Positions 51,281 to 60,275 of a DNA stretch of 64,000 bases are shown piece after piece (within the stretch, counting starts at the first letter, position 1; every line of letters begins with the position of its first letter). The stretch comes from Armatimonadota bacterium. Its GTDB lineage: Bacteria > Armatimonadota > Fimbriimonadia > Fimbriimonadales > Fimbriimonadaceae. The stretch lies in assembly GCA_027451905.1 (NCBI GenBank), contig DAIDHV010000005.1:57710-121709 (forward strand), read 5' to 3'. Below the pieces are notes generated by a model, which saw only the letters and a program-made list of their open reading frames with translations, did no database searches and had not been told where the DNA came from. The position numbers and the translations under genes are program-made.

Positions 51281-51505
51281 AAAGCACGTGGATTCGGCCA
51301 GAAATCCATAGGAGGTTGTTGAACAACTGCCGATCCATGGCAATTGCTCAAGTCAACCGTCTAATTTGGTCTGAAATGAGACGGTTGCCGACGGTGTTCA
51401 GGTTCAAAGCACCTTCACATCGTGTCCCGGCTCCTGCCGGACTAGGTGGGTTTTGAGTTCCTCAACACCCACCTAGTCCGGCCATCTCTACTGATTCAAA
51501 CGCGG
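51281..51505. repeat. Repeat stretch with a long near-perfect palindrome
   Basis: GCCGGACTAGGTGGGT (51436-51451) pairs exactly with 51467-51482, and TTGAG/CTCAA extends it with one mismatch around loop TTC, about 21 bp in all. It shares GAGTT-n-CTCAAC and CCTAG with the palindromic flank at 49031-49070. 51314-51342 matches 48994-49027 (TTGAACAA-y-TGCCGA-k-CCATGG). No T-run follows, so it is not a simple terminator. Confidence 0.75.
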
Positions 51506-54220
51506 TTATTCCACCTGAAATTGAGAAATAAACAGCTCAAATGGAGGGGGAGTCGAAGAGCAGATTTCGGCAAATCGAAGGGGGCCAATGGCGGTAAGAA
51601 TGTCTACCCGAAGCTGGTTGTATCTATCTTTGTACACCGGATACACAACGCCTCGAGTCCTCGCTAAGATCTCATCCAGGCGGCAAAGAGCCATCGCCGC
51701 ATCTTCGGACCGATCAAGTTTTTGGCATGCAATGGATAGAGAAAGCAGGTTGATGTATTTCAGCTCTTGATCGTCCACCGTCATGGCATGAGAAATGCCC
51801 TGAGCGCTGTGCTTGATGGCAGCTTCATATTGGCCCAATGCAATTTTGAGGTTGGCAAGCCCTGCTTCGATGTCGGCAAGGTTATAGATATAGTTCTTAG
51901 CGCGAGATTCTTCCATCGCCAAATCAAAAAAGGTCTGAGCTTCCACCCAGTTTCCAAGCTCTAGGTGCATATAGCCAACTTTGGTGCTAATCCCCGCCTG
52001 ATGGGGTGACTTTCTTCTTTTTGCCTCTTCAAGATAGTAGTCGGCCGTTATGCGGGCACGATCCATCCAGCCATATCGAACAAGAACCTCGAGGCAATTG
52101 TAATGAACAAATCCAAACTCGCGATAATCTTGCAGCTGGGGGCCAAGGCTCAACGCCCGATTCAGAAACACTTCCATCTCTTCTGTCTTGCCAAGAAGGC
52201 TCAGCAGAAGCATCGTGATAACGGTTGGGTAGGCCCGTAATCCTGGCCGTCTTCGGTGGTTGTGCATGGCGACCATGAGTTTGGTGATCGCCAGTCCCTC
52301 GTGGTACCGTCCTCGGCGCATGTAGAACCCCATAATCCTTGCTACAAACCGGTTTGTTTGCGTGCTTTCGGCCTTAATCAGCTCTCTGGCACACTTGTCT
52401 AAAATGTGCAGAACAGGATCCCAGGCAAGGTAAGTCTTATCGGCACTGATGCCATCTTCCCAATTTAAGGACCAGCTCAGAACAAACTCAGAAAGGGCTT
52501 TGGTGAGTGGTTTGGAAAGGAGTTCTGATGAGATGCCCATTGCCACGGGGGTGACAATCGCCTCTCTTACGGGCTCTGGAAATCTATAAAATTTTTGTTC
52601 GCAGATTTCAATTTCATTGAGCAAAGATTGGTCTTTCCACTTCGTGAGAATGCGGTCTGTCTGGGTGGAAGGCAATCCGTGGATCTCAAATACCAATCTG
52701 CCAATTTCTTGGTTGAACACGCCTCCTAAAGAGGCAAGTTCGGCAAGAGCCCTTAACTCGGTCTCACCGACATTGGCAAGGCTGCGCTGGACCGCATCGC
52801 TGACAAGGGCGCTGGAATCGCTTCTGTTTTCTGCTTGTTGGCGGCTTTCCTCGGTTGGCTCGGACTCGGCATCCGCTTCATAGGAGGCTAGCAGAGATTT
52901 GAGGGTTCCTCGACGCAGCTTGGCAGCCGCAAGTTCTATTGCAAGCGGGTTGCCCAGCGTTTGATGGCAAAGGGCAAGAAAATCCTTCCAGTTACGGCTA
53001 TGGACCTCAAAATCTGGCCGAAATTGGCGGATGCGTTCCCATACCATCTGAAGCCCCGGATACCGCTCGACAAAGGTGGAATCATACTTTGCCCCGACTT
53101 CGGGAATAGGCAGCGGTCCCAGTTTGATCTCGTCTTCCCGGGGGATGTTCAGGGGCACCCGTGAGGTGGCAACCAAGCAAACCCTTGGGCAGGTCGTGAA
53201 AAGACGCTGGAGAACGGCAGCGGCACCGATAGACACGTTCTCGCAGTTGTCCAGCACCAGCAACAGCTCTGACTGGTGCAATCCTACAATAACGCTCTCT
53301 AAAGAAGACATTGAGACCTTGGCGGAGACTCCAAGTGCCGCTAAAATGGCGTCGGCAATGGATTCACGATCGGCAACCATGGCAAGGTCCACAACCACCA
53401 GTCCCTGATCAAATCGGTGCTTCGCGGCTTGGGTCGCCTCCAAAACAAGCCTTGTCTTGCCAGACCCACCTGATCCGGTGACGACTACTAATCGTCCTGG
53501 CTGGAGGTATTGGCTTAAAGAGGCCAATTCTAGCTCTCGGCCAATGAACCCTTTTGCTTCTTCTTGAGAAATCCGATATTCTCGGTTAGATTCAGCAACC
53601 GTAAATTGAACCCGCCGTACGGATTGCTGGTTTTGATTGGGCATCAACGCAGAAGGAAGAATCTCGCGCAATTTGGGGGCCAGCAGCTCGGAAGTTGGAG
53701 TTAAAGACTCTCTTTCTAAGTGTTGATTTGCAGACTTTGTAAAGAGCACGATGCCATCGGTTGGGCTGGGCTGGTGTTCTTGGATTTCGGTAAGGAGCTT
53801 GAGGAAGGTCCTTATCGTAAGGTCGTTCTTATCAACGTAAAGCACGGGACCTTGATGGCTGGGTTGGACTTTTGTTTGGGACTTGTTTAGAGGCTTCTTG
53901 TTCCACGCTTCCCAAAAGTCCTCAACAAAGGCAATGACCGCTTCTGGAAAGATCAGAACAGCGGCCTGAGACTCGTTGATCAAGGCAATTCTTGCGTTGT
54001 GCCGATAAGAGGTTTCCTCTAAGATTTCTTGCAGATTGTTTTTTGCGAAGTGGGCAAAGGGTTTGCCCTCCCAATGAGAGTAATCAAGGTAAATAGCGAA
54101 GGCTTCCGAAGCCCAGATACCCTTGCGGATCAGCTTTTTTGTGGGAAGTTTCTGCAAGGGTGTCATCGCGGTGGCGTGGCTCGGTTCCCTTAGATTTTCG
54201 GGAATGCGGTCACAAATCAT
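51506..54220 (-). CDS. Large STAND/AfsR-type ATPase with helical repeats
   Basis: A 904-residue signalling ATPase. Residues 1-220 form an N-terminal region vaguely like a degenerate nucleotide-cyclase domain, as found before such ATPases. GFIGRELELASL leads into an NB-ARC-like module with P-loop TGSGGSGKT (249-256), Walker B LLLVLDNCEN (about 318) and an ATSR sensor. The C-terminal 300 residues look like TPR-type helical repeats. No LuxR helix-turn-helix is seen at the end, so the output is unclear. It could be a receptor or scaffold. The start at 54220 is uncertain; an ATG at 54166 would be 18 residues shorter. Confidence 0.8.
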   Translation of the reverse strand: MICDRIPENLREPSHATAMTPLQKLPTKKLIRKGIWASEAFAIYLDYSHWEGKPFAHFAKNNLQEILEETSYRHNARIALINESQAAVLIFPEAVIAFVEDFWEAWNKKPLNKSQTKVQPSHQGPVLYVDKNDLTIRTFLKLLTEIQEHQPSPTDGIVLFTKSANQHLERESLTPTSELLAPKLREILPSALMPNQNQQSVRRVQFTVAESNREYRISQEEAKGFIGRELELASLSQYLQPGRLVVVTGSGGSGKTRLVLEATQAAKHRFDQGLVVVDLAMVADRESIADAILAALGVSAKVSMSSLESVIVGLHQSELLLVLDNCENVSIGAAAVLQRLFTTCPRVCLVATSRVPLNIPREDEIKLGPLPIPEVGAKYDSTFVERYPGLQMVWERIRQFRPDFEVHSRNWKDFLALCHQTLGNPLAIELAAAKLRRGTLKSLLASYEADAESEPTEESRQQAENRSDSSALVSDAVQRSLANVGETELRALAELASLGGVFNQEIGRLVFEIHGLPSTQTDRILTKWKDQSLLNEIEICEQKFYRFPEPVREAIVTPVAMGISSELLSKPLTKALSEFVLSWSLNWEDGISADKTYLAWDPVLHILDKCARELIKAESTQTNRFVARIMGFYMRRGRYHEGLAITKLMVAMHNHRRRPGLRAYPTVITMLLLSLLGKTEEMEVFLNRALSLGPQLQDYREFGFVHYNCLEVLVRYGWMDRARITADYYLEEAKRRKSPHQAGISTKVGYMHLELGNWVEAQTFFDLAMEESRAKNYIYNLADIEAGLANLKIALGQYEAAIKHSAQGISHAMTVDDQELKYINLLSLSIACQKLDRSEDAAMALCRLDEILARTRGVVYPVYKDRYNQLRVDILTAIGPLRFAEICSSTPPPFELFISQFQVE

Positions 54221-54376
54221 GAATTTCGGCTCACATCATGAACAATGAAGCCTTAGGGAGCAAGCTTCCGATTAAGAAAGCTGCAAGTTGCGCTTTTGTG
54301 TTAAGCGTTGGGTTAACAAATTACTGGACAGCTTACAGAACAATGGAGTTCCCTTGTTCCTAGGATGAGGCCTTCC

Positions 54377-55651
54377 TTAGGAAGGTTGAATCTTTTCACA
54401 GCCAACATAGGGCCACAGGGGAGCTGGAATTGAAATGGAGCCGTCGGGCTGCAGGTTCGATTCCAGCAAAGCGGCAAAAAGCCTTGGCACCGCAAGCCCA
54501 CTCCCATTCAAAATGTGGACAAATTCAGGGCGGGAACCGGCTTCGCGTCGAAACCGGATATTCGCTCTTCTTGCCTGATAGGCTTCAAAATTTGTGCAGC
54601 TGGAAATTTCCAGGTAGCGGCCTACTCCTGGCGACCAAACTTCCACGTCGTAACATTTGGCTCCTTTTGCACCAAGATCACCGGCGCAAAGCTCGATCAC
54701 GCGGTAGTGTAGACCAAGGGCTTGCAGAATCGCTTCTGCGTGGCCGGTTAAGGTTTCTAAATTGGCGTAACTTTCTTCTGGACGGCAAAACCAAACCAAT
54801 TCGACCTTGTCAAACTGGTGGATTCTTAGTAGCCCCCGCGTGTCTTTTCCCGCCGATCCCGCTTCTCGTCGAAAGCAGCCGGACAATCCTGCGTGCCGAA
54901 TGGGTAAGAGTCCATCTTCTAAAATTTCGTCTCGGTAAAGGTTTGTTATCGGAACTTCAGCGGTAGGGATCAAAAAATGATCATCAAGGGTTTTGTACAA
55001 GTCGTCTTCAAATTTTGGTAAGTTTCCGGTTCCTACTAGGCTGGCGCGATTGACAAGAAAGGGCGGGTAAATCTCTTCGTAGCCGTGGTGTTGAACCTGA
55101 AAATCCACCATAAAGGCGCCGAGGGCGCGTTGAAGACGTGCTCCAAAACCTCTATAGACCACAAAGCCGCTTCCGGTTATTTTGGCGCCTCGTGGCAGGT
55201 CTATGAGTTTGAATTTTTCTGCGATATCCCAGTGGGGCAAAAATCCGTCTGAGGAGGGTTTGACTCCCCAAGTGCGAACAACCACATTTTCGGATTCGTC
55301 CTTTCCGTCTGGAACCGATTCATGGGGAAGATTAGGGAAGCTGAGTTCAAGGTCGTTCAGGGCCGCTTCTAACTTGGCGGCCTCTGCCTCTAAGGTTGGC
55401 AGTGACGATTTGATCTGAGCCGCTTTCGCCTTGGCTCCTTCGGCTTCTTCTTTTTTGCCTTGGGCCATCAGCTGGCCTATTGACTTTGAAATTTGATTTG
55501 ATTCGGCCAGCAAACCTTCTAGCTGGTTGCGGGTTTTTCTCCACGCTTCATCGGCTTCTAAGAATTCTGTTACTGGCGCATCGAGCTTTTTTCGGGCAAT
55601 TGCCTTCCTCACATAATCCGGATCTCGGCGGATCAAATCGCGATCAATCAT
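54377..55651 (-). CDS. serS: Seryl-tRNA synthetase
   Basis: A 424-residue class II synthetase that charges tRNA-Ser. It has the N-terminal long coiled-coil arm (about residues 30-100, WRKTRNQLEGLLAESNQISK) and motif 2/3 stretches: TAEVPITNLYRDEIL, CFRREAGSAGKDTRGLLRIH, FDKVELVWF and NGSGLAVPRLFAALLESN. The start at 55651 is chosen over a TTG at 55657 because it is an ATG preceded by TAGATT at 55665-55660, eight bases away. A tRNA-Ser is at 44 kb. Confidence 0.96.
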   Translation of the reverse strand: MIDRDLIRRDPDYVRKAIARKKLDAPVTEFLEADEAWRKTRNQLEGLLAESNQISKSIGQLMAQGKKEEAEGAKAKAAQIKSSLPTLEAEAAKLEAALNDLELSFPNLPHESVPDGKDESENVVVRTWGVKPSSDGFLPHWDIAEKFKLIDLPRGAKITGSGFVVYRGFGARLQRALGAFMVDFQVQHHGYEEIYPPFLVNRASLVGTGNLPKFEDDLYKTLDDHFLIPTAEVPITNLYRDEILEDGLLPIRHAGLSGCFRREAGSAGKDTRGLLRIHQFDKVELVWFCRPEESYANLETLTGHAEAILQALGLHYRVIELCAGDLGAKGAKCYDVEVWSPGVGRYLEISSCTNFEAYQARRANIRFRREAGSRPEFVHILNGSGLAVPRLFAALLESNLQPDGSISIPAPLWPYVGCEKIQPS

Positions 55652-55715
55652 TGCCAATTAATCTACCCGCCCAAGCTTAACCCTGAAAAAATTACTTAAA
55701 TAACCGATTAACTCC

Positions 55716-55744
55716 TTGACATCCAAAAATTAATTGGATAGACT
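55716..55744 (+). promoter_or_regulatory. Sigma-70-type promoter of the SLH porin gene
   Basis: TTGACA (55716-55721) and TAGACT (55739-55744) are spaced by 17 bases, near-consensus. The start of transcription would be about 55751, leaving a leader of about 138 bases before the porin's ATG. Confidence 0.8.
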
Positions 55745-55888
55745 TTGAGCGTATAGCAGAAATGCTGTACAGGCAAGGAAGCAAGCGAGCCTTCACATTA
55801 CGGTGTATGGTCTCATGGGAACTCAAGGAGTTATGAGGTCCGCCGTTCGGAGAAAGTCCGCTCCTTCCGCGCCAAGCTTAAAGGAGTA
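55745..55888 (+). promoter_or_regulatory. Structured leader of the SLH porin gene
   Basis: The leader contains GGTCTCAT ... ATGAGGTCC with inner AACTC-AAG-GAGTT (a nested hairpin near 55813-55844) and further weak pairing. It ends in AAAGGAG. It could stabilise a very abundant mRNA or be regulatory; no known riboswitch class was recognised. Confidence 0.45.
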
Positions 55889-57868
55889 ATGGAAAAAACC
55901 ATGAACCGAACAATCAAGTATGCGCTTAGCGCAGTTCTCGGCATCGGACTCGTTTTGCCAGTTCTTGCTCAAGATAATTTCCCGGACGTTCCGGCAAATC
56001 ATTGGGCATATCAGGCAATTGCGAATCTAAAGAAGGATGGCGTTCTTGTTGGCTACCCCGACGGAATGTTCCACGGCGCACGACCCGCAACCCGCTATGA
56101 AATGGCAGTTGCAATCAATGCCGCTTATCAAAACCTCAAGCAGATTTCTGACGGTCTTGACAAGCAAATCGCCGCCATCAACGACAAGCTCAACAACGGA
56201 ACTGGAAACTCCAGCGATCTGGACGACCTCCGAAGCCAGTTGAAGGATCTTCAGAGCCAAGTCGATGGCATGAAGTCCTACGGTAGCGACATTGATGACC
56301 TCAAGAAACTCACCAGCAGCTTCGAGACCGAACTCACCTCCATGGGTGTGGACGTCAAGAGCATGAAGGATGAACTGAACAGCTTGTCTGACAGAGTCTC
56401 CGCTCTTGAAAAGGCAAAACTGCCTTTCAACGTTCGCGGCGAATTTGATGCAGGCGTCCTTGCTGGCTACTCAACTTCTAGCACCTTTGGAATTGATGAG
56501 ACTGGCCGCCCAACCGGCGTTGGTCACGGAAATGCGTTCAACCAGACTCCAGTCGGAGTTCTTCGAGACCTTACCGTGTTCCACAACGTGGACATCGCCA
56601 TCAACAGCAACACCAAGGGTTCAACCACTTACCACCTCGTTGGTTCGACCGGTAACATCCTCGGTGGAGCAGGCCTCGGAAACGAGAGCCAAGTTAATGT
56701 GGGCACTCCTTACAATGTAGGAAACAGCTCATTCTGGCTTCAACAGGCAGAAATTGACTTCAAGGCCAAGCTCGGCGGCCTGGGATTTGATGCTCGCGTT
56801 GGACGCATCGGCTACAAAGTTAGCCCATGGATCTTCCAACGCCCGAACGTTGATCCTTACTTCCACAACTCATACTTGGCCAATGGTCAGTGGATGATTG
56901 ATGGCGGTGCCGTATCTCTTGGTGTTGGCAAGGGTTCCTTGACTGTTCTTGTTGGAACAGCTGGTACTCAAACCGATAGCTCTGGCACGGTTCTTCAGCC
57001 TCTGATGGCTGGCGCAACTGCTGCTCCTTACACCAAGGGCGGAGCCGCTCCTGTTGGCATTATGAGCAATGCAATCAACGTCAGCAACGTGGAAGGCGCT
57101 AACCTTGCGATTCCTTTGGGAACCCTCGGAAAGTTGGATCTTGCTTACCTCTACCTCGATACCCAGAATGCAGCCTTTGCTGGTGTCAATCAAATTGACC
57201 GCGTGAGCGATTACGGTGGAACCCTTAATCTTCATTTCGGAAAGGTTATGGTTGGCGGCGGTTACGCTCGCACACCTTTGATGTACAACAACACCAAAGT
57301 TTCTGATACCGATGACTTTGCCTACTGGGCACACCTCGGATACCACACTCCAAAGTGGGGCGTCGGAGTTGGCTACCAATTCATCGAGCCGCTTTATGCT
57401 GCTCCTGGATCATGGGGTCGAATTGGTACCTGGTGGAACCCAACCGACGTTAAGGGCGTAACCGCAATGGCACACTTCAATGTGTCCAACGCAGTTCGAC
57501 TTTACGGTAAGGGTCAGTTCTTCGAGGGTGTTGGCAGCGCGCTGTCCGGTCTTTCAACCAGCGACAAGATCACGACCTACGAAGTTGGACTTGGTTACAA
57601 GTTCAGCCCGGTCGCTCACTTCTCATTGGGTTATGAGTACGATCAGTACAATCTGAAATCCGCAGGTGCCTTCGTTGGTGGTAAGCCACTCTATCAGTGG
57701 TACAACATTGGCTTTGGTTACAACCTCAGCCAAAATACCAACCTCAGCATCCTCTGGCAGATCAGCAACTACAGCAGCGAAGGTGTTGCCGGATGGGGAA
57801 CCCCATTCAATGGCGCCACTTCCGCCAAGGGTGGTTTGATCACCACTCAGCTCAGCATCAAGTTCTAA
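55889..57868 (+). CDS. SLH-domain outer-membrane porin
   Basis: A 659-residue protein. A signal peptide (TIKYALSAVLGIGLVLPVLA) is followed by one SLH domain (NFPDVPANHWAYQAIANLKK through YPDGMFHGARPATRYEMAVA), a coiled coil (about residues 85-175) and a C-terminal beta-barrel ending in aromatic TTQLSIKF. This is the layout of cyanobacterial and Deinococcus/Thermus SLH porins, where the SLH domain binds peptidoglycan and the barrel spans the outer membrane. It supports a diderm cell. Two ATGs (55889 and 55901) are possible; AAGGAG lies 2 or 14 bases before them, neither ideal. Confidence 0.88.
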   Translation: MEKTMNRTIKYALSAVLGIGLVLPVLAQDNFPDVPANHWAYQAIANLKKDGVLVGYPDGMFHGARPATRYEMAVAINAAYQNLKQISDGLDKQIAAINDKLNNGTGNSSDLDDLRSQLKDLQSQVDGMKSYGSDIDDLKKLTSSFETELTSMGVDVKSMKDELNSLSDRVSALEKAKLPFNVRGEFDAGVLAGYSTSSTFGIDETGRPTGVGHGNAFNQTPVGVLRDLTVFHNVDIAINSNTKGSTTYHLVGSTGNILGGAGLGNESQVNVGTPYNVGNSSFWLQQAEIDFKAKLGGLGFDARVGRIGYKVSPWIFQRPNVDPYFHNSYLANGQWMIDGGAVSLGVGKGSLTVLVGTAGTQTDSSGTVLQPLMAGATAAPYTKGGAAPVGIMSNAINVSNVEGANLAIPLGTLGKLDLAYLYLDTQNAAFAGVNQIDRVSDYGGTLNLHFGKVMVGGGYARTPLMYNNTKVSDTDDFAYWAHLGYHTPKWGVGVGYQFIEPLYAAPGSWGRIGTWWNPTDVKGVTAMAHFNVSNAVRLYGKGQFFEGVGSALSGLSTSDKITTYEVGLGYKFSPVAHFSLGYEYDQYNLKSAGAFVGGKPLYQWYNIGFGYNLSQNTNLSILWQISNYSSEGVAGWGTPFNGATSAKGGLITTQLSIKF

Positions 57869-57893
57869 GGCATTTCGCCTTAACTTCATGCGA

Positions 57894-57932
57894 AGTCAGC
57901 CCCACGAGCTCTCGTGGGGCTGACTTTTTTTT
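57894..57932 (+). terminator. Strong intrinsic terminator of the SLH porin gene
   Basis: AGTCAGCCCCACGAG (57894-57908) pairs perfectly with 57911-57925 around a 2-base loop and is followed by eight Ts. Confidence 0.93.
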
Positions 57933-58031
57933 GGCGTACCTCTTTTCATTTTCCAGGCAGGTCTATATATGAATCTTTTAGATGCCGATTATTAAGATGG
58001 GTTCATTGTTTTGAGTCACGTCTGCTGACCT

Positions 58032-59078
58032 ATGATTAATTCTAAGATTGCTATTATTTCTGAGAGCAAGAAGCTTGCTAGCGCTGTTCGTATAAAGCTC
58101 CAAGATATTGGACTGGATGACGCCAAGGTGTTTTTGCACAATGCCGATTTATTGACCCAGTTATCCGACTTCGAACCAGCACTTATTATGCTGACGGACG
58201 GTAAAAATCCGGATGATCTGTTCGAACAGTTGAGCAATCTCCAACCCTATGCCTATAGCCAGTTGTTTTTGCCGATGGTGGTTGTGCAATGTAGTCAGAA
58301 CTCCATTGACAAAGAACTACTCGGTGAATTGGGGGCAAGAGATTTCTTCAACCTCGAATCCCCCAGTTCAGAATTTGCCCTCCGGCTGCGGACTCTGTTG
58401 GAAGCACGGTTCCTTCATTACAGCCTGAAGCACGCCAATGAATACCTTGAAGAGAAGGTTAAAAAGCGAACTCAAGATCTAGAAGAAGCTCGATTAGACA
58501 TCGTGAATCGACTTGCTGTTGCTACCAACTTTAGAGACGACATTACTGGCAGCCATGTCATTCGTGTGGGGCACTACTGCAAGGTCATCGCCATTGAGCT
58601 TGGCTTTACTCTTTCTGAGGCGGAGGAATTTAACGTTGCGGCAAGGCTTCATGACATTGGCAAAATTGCGGTGCCCGATTCGGTACTAGAAAAGCCAAGC
58701 AGCCTTTCCGATGAGGAGTACTCACTGATGAAAGAGCACACTTTGGTCGGTTCCTCGATTCTCTCTGGATCAAAGAGCAAGCTAGTCCAATTGGCCGAGG
58801 TTGTTGCCCGCACCCACCATGAACGATGGGATGGCAAGGGATATCCTGACGGCTTAGCCGGAGAAGATATTCCTTTAGTAGGACGAATTTGCGCAGTTGC
58901 CGACGTCTATGATTCTTTAACTTCCCAACGTCATTACAAGAAGGCATGGAGCGTAGAAGCAGCCCTCAAAGAAATTGAAGCCAACTCTGGCACTCAGTTC
59001 GATCCAGAAGTGGTTGCCGCTTTTTGCCGCGTGTTTCACCGCGAAGATGACCCTCTGCAGGTTTTAGCCGCCGCTTAG
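58032..59078 (+). CDS. HD-GYP domain protein with degenerate receiver domain
   Basis: A 348-residue signalling protein. Residues 1-130 have a response-regulator-like fold but lack the usual acidic pair after the first strand, and LIMLTDGKNP has Thr in place of the expected phospho-Asp, so it is probably not phosphorylated. A coiled coil (residues 130-160) links to an HD-GYP domain: ARLHDIGKIAVPD (HD 207-208) and HHERWDGKGYPDGL (262-275), the motif of c-di-GMP phosphodiesterases. It likely lowers c-di-GMP. Confidence 0.88.
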   Translation: MINSKIAIISESKKLASAVRIKLQDIGLDDAKVFLHNADLLTQLSDFEPALIMLTDGKNPDDLFEQLSNLQPYAYSQLFLPMVVVQCSQNSIDKELLGELGARDFFNLESPSSEFALRLRTLLEARFLHYSLKHANEYLEEKVKKRTQDLEEARLDIVNRLAVATNFRDDITGSHVIRVGHYCKVIAIELGFTLSEAEEFNVAARLHDIGKIAVPDSVLEKPSSLSDEEYSLMKEHTLVGSSILSGSKSKLVQLAEVVARTHHERWDGKGYPDGLAGEDIPLVGRICAVADVYDSLTSQRHYKKAWSVEAALKEIEANSGTQFDPEVVAAFCRVFHREDDPLQVLAAA

Positions 59079-59240
59079 GGTTGCCGCTCCCAATCCCCCA
59101 ATAAGGTTTCAGTATCCATTTGGCGACTGCCCAACAAGGCAAGGGCTGACCTTTATCTCTGCCTTGCTTGAGCTTTAATGCTGGTTGTGCAGGCGTGTCT
59201 TTGGGGCCAAGGGCGCACTCATTTACGCAATAATTTGCAA

Positions 59241-59273
59241 AAAACTAGTATTTTTACTTGTCTAAAACTAGTA
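59241..59273. promoter_or_regulatory. Paired AAAACTAGTA boxes upstream of the PEP-CTERM genes
   Basis: AAAACTAGTA occurs at 59241-59250 and again at 59264-59273, 23 bases apart, in an AT-rich stretch 30-65 bases before the first PEP-CTERM gene. The core ACTAGT is palindromic. It is a candidate operator or part of the promoter region. Confidence 0.35.
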
Positions 59274-59306
59274 AATTTAACATTTTTTGTCTTACAATAA
59301 AGTTCC

Positions 59307-60257
59307 ATGAGAAGGGGAAGATGGATGAAATATTGTAAGTTACTTTTCTGCGGAGTGATTGTCGCCGCCGGTCTAGAATCTTGTTTAGCATCAAGCGATT
59401 CTCTGGTATTTGTTGCCGACCAGGGGACAAATCAAATTGAGAGGTTTGATGCCACAACCGGCCAGTACCTTGGTTCTTTGGGGAATGGATTCTTTTCTGG
59501 CGGTCCCGGTGCCCTTGTTATTGGGTCCGATGGCCAACTTTACGCTGGAGATTTTGGAACTAACGGTATTGAGAGGTTCAACCCACTAACCGGGCTTTAC
59601 GAGGGAAGCCTTGGTTCCGGCTTTGTATCGGGAGTGCTAGGCATTACCGCCGATTACCTTGGAAACATTTACGCTACCAGTTCAGCGTCCGATGCGATCT
59701 ATCGGTTTAACCAGCTCACTGGCCAATATGAAGGTCAGCTAGGGGCAGGTTTTGCGGGTGGGAACTCATACTCGGCAATCACAACTTACGGAGGCAATCT
59801 TTACGCGCTTGGCAATGGTTCGATCTACCGATTCAATGCTTTGACTGGTCAATATGAGGGCAGTTTTGGATCCGGTTTTGTAGGTTCTTATGGGCTGACC
59901 GCAGACTCCAGCGGCAACTTGTATGTAACCGGTAATAACCAGCAGTTTGTCACTCGGTTTAATGCTTTTAGCGGCCAATATGAGGGGATATTTGGCTCCT
60001 CTATCATCTCTTTTGGTGCCGGCAACGCCTACGATGCCGCTTCAGGTTCGGTTTTGGTCGATGACTACTCAAGCGGGTACATCCGCAGGTTTAACGCCTT
60101 TACCGGGACCTATGAAAACTCATTTGGTTTGGGTGTTACCAATGGACCCTACGGAGTAGCTGTCTTGGCAGTGCCAGAACCCATTTCACTTTTAACATTA
60201 GGAGGGCTTGCCCTTCTTATCAAACGCAAACATCAGCAATCAAAAAATTCTAACTAA
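59307..60257 (+). CDS. PEP-CTERM protein with six propeller-like repeats
   Basis: A 316-residue exported protein. A signal sequence (KLLFCGVIVAAGLESCLA) is followed by six repeats with consensus like YRFNALTGQYEGSFGSGF at about 45-residue spacing, the pattern of NHL/SBBP-like beta-propellers. It ends in VPEPISLLTLGGLALLIKRK, a PEP-CTERM sorting signal for exosortase. The protein is thus likely surface-sorted or secreted. TACAAT lies eight bases before the ATG, a leaderless start. A second PEP-CTERM gene follows after 18 bases. Confidence 0.85.
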   Translation: MRRGRWMKYCKLLFCGVIVAAGLESCLASSDSLVFVADQGTNQIERFDATTGQYLGSLGNGFFSGGPGALVIGSDGQLYAGDFGTNGIERFNPLTGLYEGSLGSGFVSGVLGITADYLGNIYATSSASDAIYRFNQLTGQYEGQLGAGFAGGNSYSAITTYGGNLYALGNGSIYRFNALTGQYEGSFGSGFVGSYGLTADSSGNLYVTGNNQQFVTRFNAFSGQYEGIFGSSIISFGAGNAYDAASGSVLVDDYSSGYIRRFNAFTGTYENSFGLGVTNGPYGVAVLAVPEPISLLTLGGLALLIKRKHQQSKNSN

Positions 60258-60275
60258 AACAAAGAGGGAAATTGA

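Noticed and set aside
51436-51482. Intrinsic terminator of pckA or the STAND ATPase gene
   Set aside because: The stem is strong but no T-run follows on either strand, and it shares sequence with the 49-kb repeats.
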